Below, piece by piece: positions 33,043-44,293 of a DNA stretch of 64,000 nucleotides. The DNA lies in the NCBI RefSeq assembly GCF_003797765.1, contig NZ_RKMB01000023.1, positions 1 to 64,000 on the forward strand. Reading direction: 5' to 3'. Source of the DNA: Ramlibacter sp. WS9. Its GTDB lineage: Bacteria > Pseudomonadota > Gammaproteobacteria > Burkholderiales > Burkholderiaceae_C. Positions within the stretch are counted from its first letter, which is position 1. Each line of letters starts with the position of its first letter. The notes beneath the pieces were generated by a model. That model did no database searches. It was not told the origin of the DNA and saw only the letters and a program-made list of their open reading frames with translations. Position numbers and translations under genes: made by a program.

Positions 33043-34220
33043 ACAATGAACGCCGGCTCGTGGGCTGGCTCTCGCTGGGCCAGCTGATCACCTGGGGCAG
33101 CGTCTTCTACACCTTCGCGCTGTTGATGGAGCCGGTGGAGCGCGAGCTGGGCCTCACGCGCGCGCAGTCCTCCCTCGCCTTCAGCCTCGCCTTGCTGGCC
33201 GAGGGCGCGCTGGCGTACCCGGTGGGGCGCTGGATCGACCGCGGCCACGAGCGCGCGGTGATGACGGGCGGCTCGCTGTTGGTGGCAGCCTGCCTGTTGC
33301 TCCACAGCGTAATCACCACCACCGCCGGCTTCTATGCGGTGTGGATCGGCCTGGGCGCGGGCCTCGCCGCCACCTTGTACACGCCCGTCTTCGCGGTCGT
33401 GACGCGCCGTTTCCCCAACGATTTTCGCCGTGCGATCATCACGCTCACGTTCCTGGGCGGCCTTGCCAGCACGGTGTTCATACCGCTGTCGGCGTGGCTG
33501 ATCCAATCACTCGGCTGGCGGCATGCGCTGTGGGTGCTCGCGGCGCTGCAGTTGCTGGTCTGCGCGCCGCTGCACGCCGTGTGGCTGCGCAACGCGCCGC
33601 CGGCGCGCGCGGTGGCCAGCGCAGGCGACAAGGCGCCGTCGGTCGACGTTTACCTGCGCAGCGCGCCTTTTCTATTGATCGGCGTGTTCGTGGTCGGCAT
33701 GATGGGTGTCACCGCCGCATTGCCGCCGCACATGATCAGCCTGCTGCGCGGCACGGGCCTCGCCGAGGCCTGGGTGATCGCCATCCCCGCCAGCATCGGC
33801 CTGGTCCAGGTGTTGGGGCGGCTGCTGCTTTTTTTCTTTGAGCACCACTTCGACCTGCACGTCGCGAACCGCGTGATCCCCACCCTCATTCCGCTGGGGC
33901 TGGGCGCGCTGCTGGCCGGTGCCGGGCATCCTTGGGCCGCGCTGCTCTTCGTCGTGCTGTATGGCCTGGGCAACGGCATGATGACCATCGTCAAGGGCAC
34001 GGCCATCGCGCAGTACGTGAGCCGCGAGCACGTCGCGTCCCTCAACGGCGCGCTCGGCCTGCCGTCGGCACTGGCACGCGCGGTTGCGCCCATGCTCCTG
34101 GGCCTGTTGTGGACCGCCGAGGCGGGCTACGTGTGGGGACTGTGGCTGCTGCTGGCGATGAGCGTCGCCGCCGTGGTGGCGCTGTTCCTGGCGCAGCGCA
34201 GGGCGCTGGCCGTCACCTGA
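33039..34220 (+). CDS. MFS transporter
   Basis: 393-residue permease with 12 hydrophobic helices. The first (GWLSLGQLITWGSVFYTFAL) and the A-motif-like loop GRWIDRGHERAVMTGG are typical of the oxalate/formate-like or YcxA-like branch of MFS. The start is inferred as TTG at 33039, overlapping the YfiR stop (TTGA) with AAGGG ten bases before; the nearby ATG is in another frame. A GTG at 33060 is a shorter option. Substrate unknown. Confidence 0.82.
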   Translation: MNNERRLVGWLSLGQLITWGSVFYTFALLMEPVERELGLTRAQSSLAFSLALLAEGALAYPVGRWIDRGHERAVMTGGSLLVAACLLLHSVITTTAGFYAVWIGLGAGLAATLYTPVFAVVTRRFPNDFRRAIITLTFLGGLASTVFIPLSAWLIQSLGWRHALWVLAALQLLVCAPLHAVWLRNAPPARAVASAGDKAPSVDVYLRSAPFLLIGVFVVGMMGVTAALPPHMISLLRGTGLAEAWVIAIPASIGLVQVLGRLLLFFFEHHFDLHVANRVIPTLIPLGLGALLAGAGHPWAALLFVVLYGLGNGMMTIVKGTAIAQYVSREHVASLNGALGLPSALARAVAPMLLGLLWTAEAGYVWGLWLLLAMSVAAVVALFLAQRRALAVT

Positions 34221-34223
34221 CGC

Positions 34224-36983
<2,760 letters not shown>

Positions 36984-36985
36984 CT

Positions 36986-37020
36986 CTCACCTAGTGCAAC
37001 TGGGGGTTGGTACAGGTGAG
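36986..37020 (-). promoter_or_regulatory. inverted repeat overlapping the metH ribosome-binding site
   Basis: On the minus strand CTCACCT (37020-37014) pairs with AGGTGAG (36992-36986), which is also the Shine-Dalgarno, two bases before the ATG. A 21-base loop separates them. Pairing in the mRNA would block translation, so this could be a leader switch or an operator. It does not match the cobalamin or SAH riboswitch patterns I know. Confidence 0.4.
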
Positions 37021-37099
37021 CGCGGTTAGGAAATCCCAAGCCTGACGTTAAGCATTTTGCTTAGTCGCTGCAGCGCTCCTTGGGCTAGCATGATTCTAA

Positions 37100-37738
37100 A
37101 TGCAGCCCGCCAATGCCCTTACTCCCCCCGTGCCAGGCATCCTCGGCCGGATCTTCGGCCGCAAGCCCGCCGAAGCCGGGGATTCGCGCGTGCCGAGACA
37201 GCGGCTGCGGTCGATCGCCGGCTCTTCGGCGGCGGACCGTGCAGCGGAGCTGCTGTCGGCCCCCAGCGCGCTGATGCAACTGAGCCATGCGGAGGCCCGC
37301 ACCGTCGTGGCCTACATGCGCCCGCACAAGATTCCGGAAGGACAGACTTTCATCCGCGAAGGCGACACGGACGACACCGACTTCATGCTGCTCCTGCTGG
37401 ACGGCGAAGTGACGATCGAGACCATCGTGGTCAGCCGCACCGCCCCGATCACGGTCAGCGTGCTCGGGCCGGGCAGCCTGATCGGCGAAATGGGCCTGCT
37501 GGACGGCGCGCCGCGGTCGGCGTCGTGCACCGCCATGTCCGATGTTCGCTGCGCTATCCTGACGCGCGACGCGATGAACCACCTGCTCAACGATGAGCCG
37601 CGAACGGCCGCCAAGCTGATGATGGCGATCTCCCTGCGCATCACGCAGCGCATGCGCGAGAACCAGGACAAGCTCAAGCTCTACGCTCAGCTGACGCAGG
37701 CGATGAACGAAGAGATCAACGACTTGATGCCGCTTTGA
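37100..37738 (+). CDS. cyclic-nucleotide-binding-domain protein without a DNA-binding domain
   Basis: 212 residues. About 65-185 form a cNMP-binding fold (GQTFIREGDTDDTDFMLLLLDGEV; GPGSLIGEMGLLDGAPRSASCTAM), with the phosphate-binding cassette modified from the cAMP-type RxAT (here APRSASC). The N-terminal 60 residues are basic and disordered-looking; the last 25 are helical (RMRENQDKLKLYAQLTQAMN). No winged helix follows, so it is not a Crp/Fnr activator. Partner unknown. Confidence 0.8.
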   Translation: MQPANALTPPVPGILGRIFGRKPAEAGDSRVPRQRLRSIAGSSAADRAAELLSAPSALMQLSHAEARTVVAYMRPHKIPEGQTFIREGDTDDTDFMLLLLDGEVTIETIVVSRTAPITVSVLGPGSLIGEMGLLDGAPRSASCTAMSDVRCAILTRDAMNHLLNDEPRTAAKLMMAISLRITQRMRENQDKLKLYAQLTQAMNEEINDLMPL

Positions 37739-37786
37739 GGGCTTTGTGGACCAGGGCCCCGTTGACCGCCCTAGAATCGCAGGGCC

Positions 37787-38071
37787 ATGACGACCCTTCT
37801 TTCCCTGCTGGCTTACGCGCTGGTCGCGACGCTGCTGCTCGCACTCATCTATGCGTCGCGGTCAGCCCGCCTGCAGCATCGCTTCCGCAAGCTCGGCGCC
37901 CTCAAGGGCCGGCACGTCGATGAAGTGATCAAGTTCGCGGGCGAGCCCAGCCACCGTTCGCGCATGTCGGCCAACCGCGAGGTGCTGGAATGGCGCCGGG
38001 TCGGCTTCCATATCGCGCTGAGCTTCACCGACGGCGTCTGCGACGGCGTGGACCACGTACCTGAGAGGTGA
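37787..38071 (+). CDS. small membrane-anchored protein, BamE/OmlA-like pattern
   Basis: 94 residues with one N-terminal helix (LLAYALVATLLLALIYA) and a soluble part, GRHVDEVIKFAGEPSHRSRM to FTDGVCDGVDHV. The spacing of V-x3-G-x-P, the Trp (VLEWRRVG) and the final G-x-C resembles the small SmpA/OmlA fold, but that is a pattern match only. The Cys is unpaired. It lies 48 bases after the cNMP-binding gene; function not known. Confidence 0.6.
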   Translation: MTTLLSLLAYALVATLLLALIYASRSARLQHRFRKLGALKGRHVDEVIKFAGEPSHRSRMSANREVLEWRRVGFHIALSFTDGVCDGVDHVPER

Positions 38072-38078
38072 ACCGGGG

Positions 38079-38096
38079 CTGTGATGTGGCTGTCAC
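38079..38096 (+). promoter_or_regulatory. Pho-box-like site ahead of phoX
   Basis: CTGTGAT-GTGG-CTGTCAC consists of two 7-base half-sites on an 11-base repeat, matching the PhoB box CTGTCAT-N4-CTGTCAY at all but one half-site position. It lies 24 bases before the phoX ATG, within the 49-base gap after the upstream gene, with TAAGCAGAAT following where a -10 would fall. It suggests phosphate-starvation control. Confidence 0.6.
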
Positions 38097-38120
38097 AAAC
38101 GGTAAGCAGAATCGGCCGCC

Positions 38121-40031
38121 ATGGCCAAAGACTACAACTCCATGGAGGACAGCAACCGCTCCTCCAACCGAAACATCCATGAACTCTCGGACCCTTCCCG
38201 GCGCATCGTCCTGAAGGGCGGTCTGGGCAGCGCCCTCGGGGGCCTGCTGGCGCCGCTGGCGGGCACGCTGGCCGGCTGCGCCACGATGGCGGGCGACGGC
38301 TCCTTGCTGGGCTTCAAGAGCGTCCCCCTCTCCAGCGCCGACAAGCTGACCGTTCCCGAGGGCTATATCGCCGAAGTGATCGCGGCCTGGGGCGAGCCGG
38401 TGGGCCTGTCGGGCGACAGCCCCGCGTTCAAGACCGACGCGTCCAACACCGCCGCCGAGCAGGAAGCCCAGATGGGCATGCACCACGACGGCATCCACTT
38501 CTTCGCGCAAGATGGTTCGAAGACCGGCCTCCTAGTGATGAACCACGAGTACACCGACGACGGCCTGCTGCACCCCGACGGCATGAAAACCTGGACCGCG
38601 GCCAAGGTGCACAAGGCACAGGCCGCGCACGGCGTCTCGGTGATCGAGGTCGAGCAGAAGGACGGCAAATGGCAGATGGTGCGCCCCTCCCCCTGGGCGC
38701 GCCGCATCACGGCGCGCACGCCCATGCAGGTGACGGGCCCCGCCGCGGGTCACGCCCTGCTGCGCACGGCGGCGGACCCGTCGGGCACGCGCGTGCTCGG
38801 CACCTTCAACAACTGCGCCAGCGGCATCACGCCCTGGGGCACGTACCTGACCAGCGAAGAAAACTTCATCAACTACTTCAATGGGCCGGACCAGCCCAAC
38901 GCGCACGAGCGCCGCTGGGGCCTGCGCAAGGGCGGTGCGGGCTACCGCTGGCACGAGCACGACGAGCGCTTCGACGCGACGCGCCACCCCAACGAGCCGA
39001 ACCGCTTCGGCTGGGTGGTGGAGATCGACCCCTTCAATCCCAGCTCGACGCCGGTCAAGCGCACGGCGTTGGGCCGCGCGGCGCACGAGGGCGCGACGGT
39101 GGCGGTGACGCGCGACCAGCGCGCCGTCGTCTATTCGGGCGAGGACTCGCGTTTCGAGTACATCTACAAGTTCGTCAGCCGCGACCGCATCAAGCCGGGC
39201 GGCTTCCGCGAGAACGCGCAGCTGCTGGACCACGGCACGTTGTACGTCGCGCGGTTCGACGCCGACGGCACAGGCCGGTGGATCGCCCTCGTGCACGGCC
39301 AGGGGCCGCTCACCCCCGCCAACAGCTTCGCCGACCAGGGCGAGGTGCTGATCAAGACGCGCCAGGCCAGCGACCTGCTGGGCGCCACCAAGATGGACCG
39401 GCCCGAATGGATCGCCGTGGACAAGGACGGCTGGGCCTATTGCACGCTGACCAACAACGCCAGCCGCGGCACCAGCGGCCAGCCCGGCGTCGATGCCGCC
39501 AACCCGCGCGCCAACAACACCATGGGCAACATCATCCGCTGGAAGGACGAAGGCGACTTCGACGGCACCCGCTTCCGCTGGAACCACTTCGTGATGGCCG
39601 GCGACCCGGCCAACGAGCGCGCCGAAGCCAAGGGCAACGCCAACGGCGACGCCTTCGGCTGCCCGGACGGCCTGTGGGTGGACGGTCGCGGCGTGCTGTG
39701 GGTCCAGCTGGACATGTCCACTTCCGCCATGGGCAAGGGCGACCTGGCCAAGCTCGGCAACAACGCCATGCTGGCCGCCGATGTGCGCACCGGCGAAGTC
39801 CGGCGCTTCCTGGTCGGCCCGGCCGGCTGCGAAATCACCGGCGCCACGGCCACGCCGGACGGCCGCACGATGTTCGTCAACATCCAGCACCCGGGCGAGA
39901 CCGCCTCGGAGCGGACCAGCCCGGACCAGCCGCGCGGCATTTCGAACTGGCCCGATTTCCGTCCCGACGGCCGCCCGCGCTCGGCCACGGTGGTGATCCG
40001 CAAGGCGGACGGCGGCGTGATCGGGACCTGA
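38121..40031 (+). CDS. phoX: PhoX-family alkaline phosphatase (DUF839), Tat-exported
   Basis: 636-residue periplasmic phosphomonoesterase. The N-terminus carries a twin-arginine motif (SRRIVLKGGLGSALGG) and then a lipobox-like LAGC. The beta-propeller body includes LVMNHEYTDDGLL, NNCASGITPWGTYLTSEEN, YSGEDSRFEYIYKF and FGCPDGLWVD, typical of PhoX proteins that use Ca2+ and Fe. It would release phosphate from organic esters. A Pho-box-like site lies just upstream, and the Lrp gene converges from the right. Confidence 0.9.
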   Translation: MAKDYNSMEDSNRSSNRNIHELSDPSRRIVLKGGLGSALGGLLAPLAGTLAGCATMAGDGSLLGFKSVPLSSADKLTVPEGYIAEVIAAWGEPVGLSGDSPAFKTDASNTAAEQEAQMGMHHDGIHFFAQDGSKTGLLVMNHEYTDDGLLHPDGMKTWTAAKVHKAQAAHGVSVIEVEQKDGKWQMVRPSPWARRITARTPMQVTGPAAGHALLRTAADPSGTRVLGTFNNCASGITPWGTYLTSEENFINYFNGPDQPNAHERRWGLRKGGAGYRWHEHDERFDATRHPNEPNRFGWVVEIDPFNPSSTPVKRTALGRAAHEGATVAVTRDQRAVVYSGEDSRFEYIYKFVSRDRIKPGGFRENAQLLDHGTLYVARFDADGTGRWIALVHGQGPLTPANSFADQGEVLIKTRQASDLLGATKMDRPEWIAVDKDGWAYCTLTNNASRGTSGQPGVDAANPRANNTMGNIIRWKDEGDFDGTRFRWNHFVMAGDPANERAEAKGNANGDAFGCPDGLWVDGRGVLWVQLDMSTSAMGKGDLAKLGNNAMLAADVRTGEVRRFLVGPAGCEITGATATPDGRTMFVNIQHPGETASERTSPDQPRGISNWPDFRPDGRPRSATVVIRKADGGVIGT

Positions 40032-40082
40032 GCCGCGAGGCTCATCCCCAGCCTGCCGCAAGGCTCACGCCCCGGCCGGCCG

Positions 40083-40532
40083 CTAGATCGGCAGGTCCGC
40101 CTTCTTCAAGGTGCGTAGAACGAAACTCGACTTGCTGTGCCGGATCCCCTTGATCTTGTACAGCTGTTCCCGCAGCAGGCGTTCGTAGTCTCGCGTGTCC
40201 TTCACCGCGACGCGCAGCAGGTAGTCGTAGTCGCCTGACACCAGATAGGCCTCGACCACTTCGGGAATCGCGGCCAGCGTCTCGCCGAACTTCTCCAGCG
40301 TGTTGTCCGAATGGCTGTCCAGCGTGATCTGCACCAGCACGGTGTCGGTGAGGCCCAGCGCTTCCGCGTTGAGCCGCACGGTGTAGCCCTCGATGACGCC
40401 GGCCTGTTCCAACTTGCGTATGCGCTCCCAGCAGGGCGAGCTGCTCAGTCCCACGGCGTTGCCGATCTCCTGCAGGCTCGCCCGGCTGTTGGACTGGAGC
40501 GCCTTCAGAATTTTTCGGTCGAGATTGTCCAT
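40083..40532 (-). CDS. Lrp/AsnC-family transcriptional regulator
   Basis: 149 residues: N-terminal HTH (MDNLDRKILKALQSNSRASL, then EIGNAVGLSSSPCWERIRKLEQAGVIEGY) and a C-terminal RAM ligand-binding domain (VLVQITLDSHSDNTLEKF; AYLVSGDYDYLLRVAVKD). It is the regular Lrp length. These octameric proteins respond to amino acids and often act on divergent genes; the divergent gene here is the VCBS protein, with 135 AT-rich bases between. Confidence 0.9.
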   Translation of the reverse strand: MDNLDRKILKALQSNSRASLQEIGNAVGLSSSPCWERIRKLEQAGVIEGYTVRLNAEALGLTDTVLVQITLDSHSDNTLEKFGETLAAIPEVVEAYLVSGDYDYLLRVAVKDTRDYERLLREQLYKIKGIRHSKSSFVLRTLKKADLPI

Positions 40533-40667
40533 ACAGGAAAATTTCTCGCAGTATGAGGAAGACGCCGGATTATCTTCTGATGTAACCCAATTGTAAATAA
40601 ATCACTTGAAGGCTAACGTCTTGTTACGTACATTTCACCCTCGCTAGACGGCGACAAGGAGAAATTC

Positions 40668-41045
40668 ATGGCGAGAAGCACGGCACCGGCAATTACCGGC
40701 AACCACCTCAAGCGGCTAACCGAGGACGGGCATCACACGTCAGCGGGCGGAGACCTCGACATCAAGAATGGCCCGGATCTCTTCCGTGCTTTCGAGACCA
40801 TCGAAGGGACCTACGGCAGCTTCTCGATCAATGAAACCGGGGTGTGGACCTACACGCTGGACAACAGCCGCGAGGCCACCCAGGCCCTCACACGCGGCGA
40901 CACCGTCTACGACTGGTTTTACGCCGAGGCCGCGAATGGGTCGGTCGGACAGGGCGTCGTCGTGAAGATCAGTGGCGCCGTGGACGCAGAATCGGCCCCG
41001 ACCACTGAGGTTGGCTTGATGGGCGTTCCCGATTTGATCGCTTGA
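40668..41045 (+). CDS. solitary VCBS-repeat protein
   Basis: 125 residues with one VCBS repeat (about 40-105): IEGTYGSFSINETGVWTYTL, then DNSREATQALTRGDTVYDWF. In known proteins this repeat occurs in long series in secreted adhesins and RTX proteins; a single copy without signal peptide or calcium repeats is unusual. GGAG seven bases before the ATG supports translation. It may be a remnant or a subunit exported by an unseen type I system. Divergent from lrp. Confidence 0.75.
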   Translation: MARSTAPAITGNHLKRLTEDGHHTSAGGDLDIKNGPDLFRAFETIEGTYGSFSINETGVWTYTLDNSREATQALTRGDTVYDWFYAEAANGSVGQGVVVKISGAVDAESAPTTEVGLMGVPDLIA

Positions 41046-41161
41046 TTCAGGAAATTCATCTGCCGAACGCGCATGTGGCAGATAAAAGAGCAAGAATTTT
41101 GGCGGTAGTCCGCAGACACTACAGATGTCGAGCTTGATTACCGGCAAGCAAGGCTGACAAG

Positions 41162-41189
41162 GGCCCAGCGGGTTACCGCCCGTTGGGCC
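41162..41189. terminator. bidirectional hairpin between the VCBS gene and metH-N
   Basis: GGCCCAGCGGG and CCCGTTGGGCC form an 11-bp stem (one G-T pair) with a 6-base loop, between two convergent genes. There is no T-run on either strand, so termination would be weak or factor-aided. Confidence 0.5.
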
Positions 41190-41209
41190 GCTTGAGGAAA
41201 TCAGCGCGT

Positions 41210-42256
41210 CTAGGCCGCTTCCTTGTAGAAGAATTCGCGCCGCAGCGAACGCGCCGCATGCGGCGTCACCGCCTCGCGGATCGCACCGATGTGCTCCGGC
41301 GTGGTGCCGCAGCAACCCCCCACGATGTTCACCAATCCTTCGGCCGCGAACTCTCGCAGCAGGCGCGAAGTCACTTCCGGCGTTTCGTCGAAGCCGGTTT
41401 CGGCCATCGGGTTCGGAAGGCCCGCATTGGGATAGCAGCTGATGAAGGTATCCGGGGCGGCGCGATTGAGCTCCTGGATATAGGGGCGCATCAGCGCCGC
41501 TCCCAAGGCGCAATTGAGGCCGACCGCCAAAGGCCGCGCGTGACGAACGCTGTACCAGAACGCGGTGACGGTCTGGCCGCTCAGGATGCGGCCGGAGGCA
41601 TCGGTCACCGTGCCGCTGATGATGAGCGGCAGGCGCTCGCCGGACTTCTCGAAATACTCGTCCACGGCGAACAGCGCCGCCTTGGCATTGAGCGTATCGA
41701 AGATGGTTTCGATGAGCAGCAAGTCTGAGCCGCCTTCGGTCAAGGCCTGGGCCTGCTCGTAGTAGGCGGCGCGCAACTGCTCGAAGTCCACATTGCGCGC
41801 GCCCGGGTCGTTCACGTCCGGGCTGATGCTGGCGGTCTTGGGCGTGGGGCCGAGCGCGCCGGCGACGAAGCGCGGCTTGTCGGCGGTGGAGAATTTGTCG
41901 GCCGCGGCGCGCGCGATCTTCGCGGACGCCAGGTTCATCTCGTACGCCAGGCCGCCCAGCTCGTAGTCGTCCTGCGCGATGGTGGTCGCGCCGAACGTGT
42001 TGGTCTCGATGATGTCGGCGCCTGCCGCGAGGTAGCCCTCGTGGATGTCGCGGATCACGTCGGGGCGCGTCAGGCTCAGCAGGTCGCCGTTGTTCTTCAG
42101 GTCCTTGGGATGGTCCTTGAAGCGTTCGCCGCGATAGTCGGCTTCCGTCAGCTTGAAGCGCTGGATCATGGTGCCCATCGCGCCATCGAGGATCGCGATG
42201 CGTTGCTCGAGGATGCCCGGCAGGGCCTGGCCACGGGTGTAGGTGATGGGCTTCAT
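41210..42256 (-). CDS. metH: methionine synthase, homocysteine-binding subunit
   Basis: 348-residue homocysteine methyltransferase barrel, equivalent to the first third of MetH. It opens with RIAILDGAMGTMIQRFKLTE and carries the three zinc ligands Cys249 (GLNCALGA), Cys315 and Cys316 (VGGCCGTTPEH). It must work with the cobalamin-carrying subunit at 34224-36983, five genes away. Divergent from recQ with 52 bases between. No SAH or B12 riboswitch is visible in that gap. Confidence 0.94.
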   Translation of the reverse strand: MKPITYTRGQALPGILEQRIAILDGAMGTMIQRFKLTEADYRGERFKDHPKDLKNNGDLLSLTRPDVIRDIHEGYLAAGADIIETNTFGATTIAQDDYELGGLAYEMNLASAKIARAAADKFSTADKPRFVAGALGPTPKTASISPDVNDPGARNVDFEQLRAAYYEQAQALTEGGSDLLLIETIFDTLNAKAALFAVDEYFEKSGERLPLIISGTVTDASGRILSGQTVTAFWYSVRHARPLAVGLNCALGAALMRPYIQELNRAAPDTFISCYPNAGLPNPMAETGFDETPEVTSRLLREFAAEGLVNIVGGCCGTTPEHIGAIREAVTPHAARSLRREFFYKEAA

Positions 42257-42308
42257 AGTGCCCTCATTTTAGGGGCCGACCCTTTTTCCCTGGACAATAC
42301 GGGCCATC

Positions 42309-44168
42309 TTGCAGGCCACCCCTCTCTCCCCCCAATCCGTTCTCCACGAAATCTTCGGCTACGAGCAGTTCCGGGGGCCGCAGGCCGCCATCGTGGATCA
42401 TGTCATCGACGGCGGCGACGCCCTGGTGCTGATGCCCACCGGCGGCGGCAAGTCACTGTGCTACCAGATCCCGGCCATCGCACGGCAACGCGCGGGCCAG
42501 GGCGTGGCGATCGTGGTGTCGCCTCTTATCGCGCTGATGCACGACCAGGTCGGCGCGTTGCACGAAGCGGGCGTCGAAGCGGAGTTTCTCAACTCCACGC
42601 TGACCGGCGAGCAAGCCAATGCCGTCGAGAAGCGCATGCTGCGCGGCGAGATCACGCTGCTGTACGCGGCGCCGGAACGGGTAACGACGCCGCGCTTCCT
42701 GGCGCAGCTCGACTCGATGTACGAGCGCGGCAAGCTGAGCCTGTTCGCCATCGACGAAGCACATTGCGTGAGCCAGTGGGGCCACGACTTCCGGCCGGAG
42801 TACCGAGCGCTCACGGTGCTGCACGAGCGCTATGCCAATGTGCCGCGCATCGCGCTCACCGCCACGGCCGACGCCATCACGCGCGAGGACATCCTCGAGC
42901 GCTTGCAACTGGCGGACGCCCGCCAGTTCATCAGCAGCTTCGACCGGCCCAACATCCGCTACACCATCGTCGAGAAGAAGGACGCCACCACGCAGCTGCT
43001 GCGCTTCATCGAACGCGAGCACGAAGGCGACGCCGGCATCGTCTATTGCCAGTCGCGCAAGCGGGTCGAAGAGATTGCTCAGACACTCAGCCAGCAAGGT
43101 ATCCGCGCCCTGCCCTATCACGCGGGATTTGATGCGGACGTTCGGCAAACCAACCAGGACCGCTTCCTCCGCGAAGAAGGCATCGTGATGGTGGCGACCA
43201 TTGCGTTCGGCATGGGCATCGACAAGCCCGACGTGCGCTTCGTGGCGCACCTGGACATGCCGAAGAACATCGAGGGCTACTACCAGGAGACAGGCCGCGG
43301 CGGCCGCGATGGCCTGCCTGCCGCAGCCTGGATGGCTTACGGCCTGCAGGACGTGGTGAACCAGCGCCGCATGATCGACGAAAGCCCGGCGGGCGAAGAC
43401 TTCAAGCAGGTGATGCGCGGCAAGCTGGATGCGTTGCTGGCGCTGGCCGAAGCCACCGATTGCCGGCGCGTGCGACTGCTCGGCTACTTCGGCGAAGAGT
43501 CGACACCTTGCGGCAACTGCGACAACTGCCTCAACCCGCCAGACGTGTGGGACGGCACCGACGCCGCGCGCAAACTGCTGTCCACCATCTACCGCGTGCA
43601 GCAGCAAAGCGGCATCAGCTTCGGCGCCGGCCACGTGATGGACATCATGCGTGGCAAGAAGACCGAGAAGGTGGCGCAGTTCGGGCATGAACGCCTCAGC
43701 ACATTTGGCATCGGCGCCGAATTCAGCGAAGCGCAATTGCGCGGCGTGCTGCGGCAGCTGATTGCCACCGGCGCGCTGGCAGTCGACGGACAGGCATTCA
43801 ACACGCTCCAGCTCACCGAAGGGTCGCGTGCGGTGCTGAAAGGCGAGACGCCGGTGCAACTGCGCGAATCGGTGTCGTTGCCGGCCGATTCGCGGCGACG
43901 CAAGGGTGCCAGCGCAAAGACGGCGCCCGCTGTTGCGGCGGGGCTCACCGACTCAGGGCAGACCCGCTTCGCGGCGCTCAAGGCGTGGCGCGCCGAAGTC
44001 GCACGGTCGCACAATCTGCCGGCCTATGTGATCTTCCACGACGCCACGCTGGCCGCGATTGCCTCGATGGCGCCGACCAGCTTGTCCGACTTGCAGGGCA
44101 TCAGCGGGATTGGGGCGAGCAAGCTGGAGAAGTACGGCGAGGAAGTACTTCGCGTCATAAACACTTGA
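42309..44168 (+). CDS. recQ: ATP-dependent DNA helicase RecQ
   Basis: 619-residue 3'-5' helicase for recombination repair. Motifs in order: Walker A LVLMPTGGGKSLCYQ, DEAH box FAIDEAHCVSQWGHDFRPEY, motif III ALTATAD, motif VI GYYQETGRGGRDG, the zinc site CGNCDNC, the RQC winged helix and a C-terminal HRDC domain (GISGIGASKLEKYGEEVL). No ATG precedes the conserved region; a TTG at 42309 is the only reasonable start before the stop at 42270. Confidence 0.94.
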   Translation: MQATPLSPQSVLHEIFGYEQFRGPQAAIVDHVIDGGDALVLMPTGGGKSLCYQIPAIARQRAGQGVAIVVSPLIALMHDQVGALHEAGVEAEFLNSTLTGEQANAVEKRMLRGEITLLYAAPERVTTPRFLAQLDSMYERGKLSLFAIDEAHCVSQWGHDFRPEYRALTVLHERYANVPRIALTATADAITREDILERLQLADARQFISSFDRPNIRYTIVEKKDATTQLLRFIEREHEGDAGIVYCQSRKRVEEIAQTLSQQGIRALPYHAGFDADVRQTNQDRFLREEGIVMVATIAFGMGIDKPDVRFVAHLDMPKNIEGYYQETGRGGRDGLPAAAWMAYGLQDVVNQRRMIDESPAGEDFKQVMRGKLDALLALAEATDCRRVRLLGYFGEESTPCGNCDNCLNPPDVWDGTDAARKLLSTIYRVQQQSGISFGAGHVMDIMRGKKTEKVAQFGHERLSTFGIGAEFSEAQLRGVLRQLIATGALAVDGQAFNTLQLTEGSRAVLKGETPVQLRESVSLPADSRRRKGASAKTAPAVAAGLTDSGQTRFAALKAWRAEVARSHNLPAYVIFHDATLAAIASMAPTSLSDLQGISGIGASKLEKYGEEVLRVINT

Positions 44169-44194
44169 CCGCCAGCTGCATCGTTCGGGGTAGC

Positions 44195-44270
44195 CGCGGA
44201 ACCGGCTTTGCCGGGCCGCTGGCTGCGCCCCCTTGAGGGGGAGAGGGCAGCGCCCGAGGGGGCATCGCCG
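44195..44270. repeat. GC-rich convergent intergenic repeat
   Basis: Between convergent recQ and the AAA+ gene, CCGGC-TTT-GCCGG (44202-44214) and CCCCCTTGAGGGGG (44228-44241) make two small stems. Strings of this kind recur between genes in Comamonadaceae in my memory of those genomes and probably help end transcription on both strands; the core resembles the centre of the repeat at 1-60. Confidence 0.45.
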
Positions 44271-44293
44271 CAGGCGCTTCGGGCGTGGGTCAG

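Noticed and set aside
38080..38098. CRP-like TGTGA...TCACA ahead of phoX
   Set aside because: The half-sites are 8 bases apart rather than 6; the same bases fit a Pho box with correct spacing better.
42257..42308. SAH or cobalamin riboswitch before the homocysteine-binding MetH gene
   Set aside because: The 52-base gap is too short and lacks the conserved cores of those classes.
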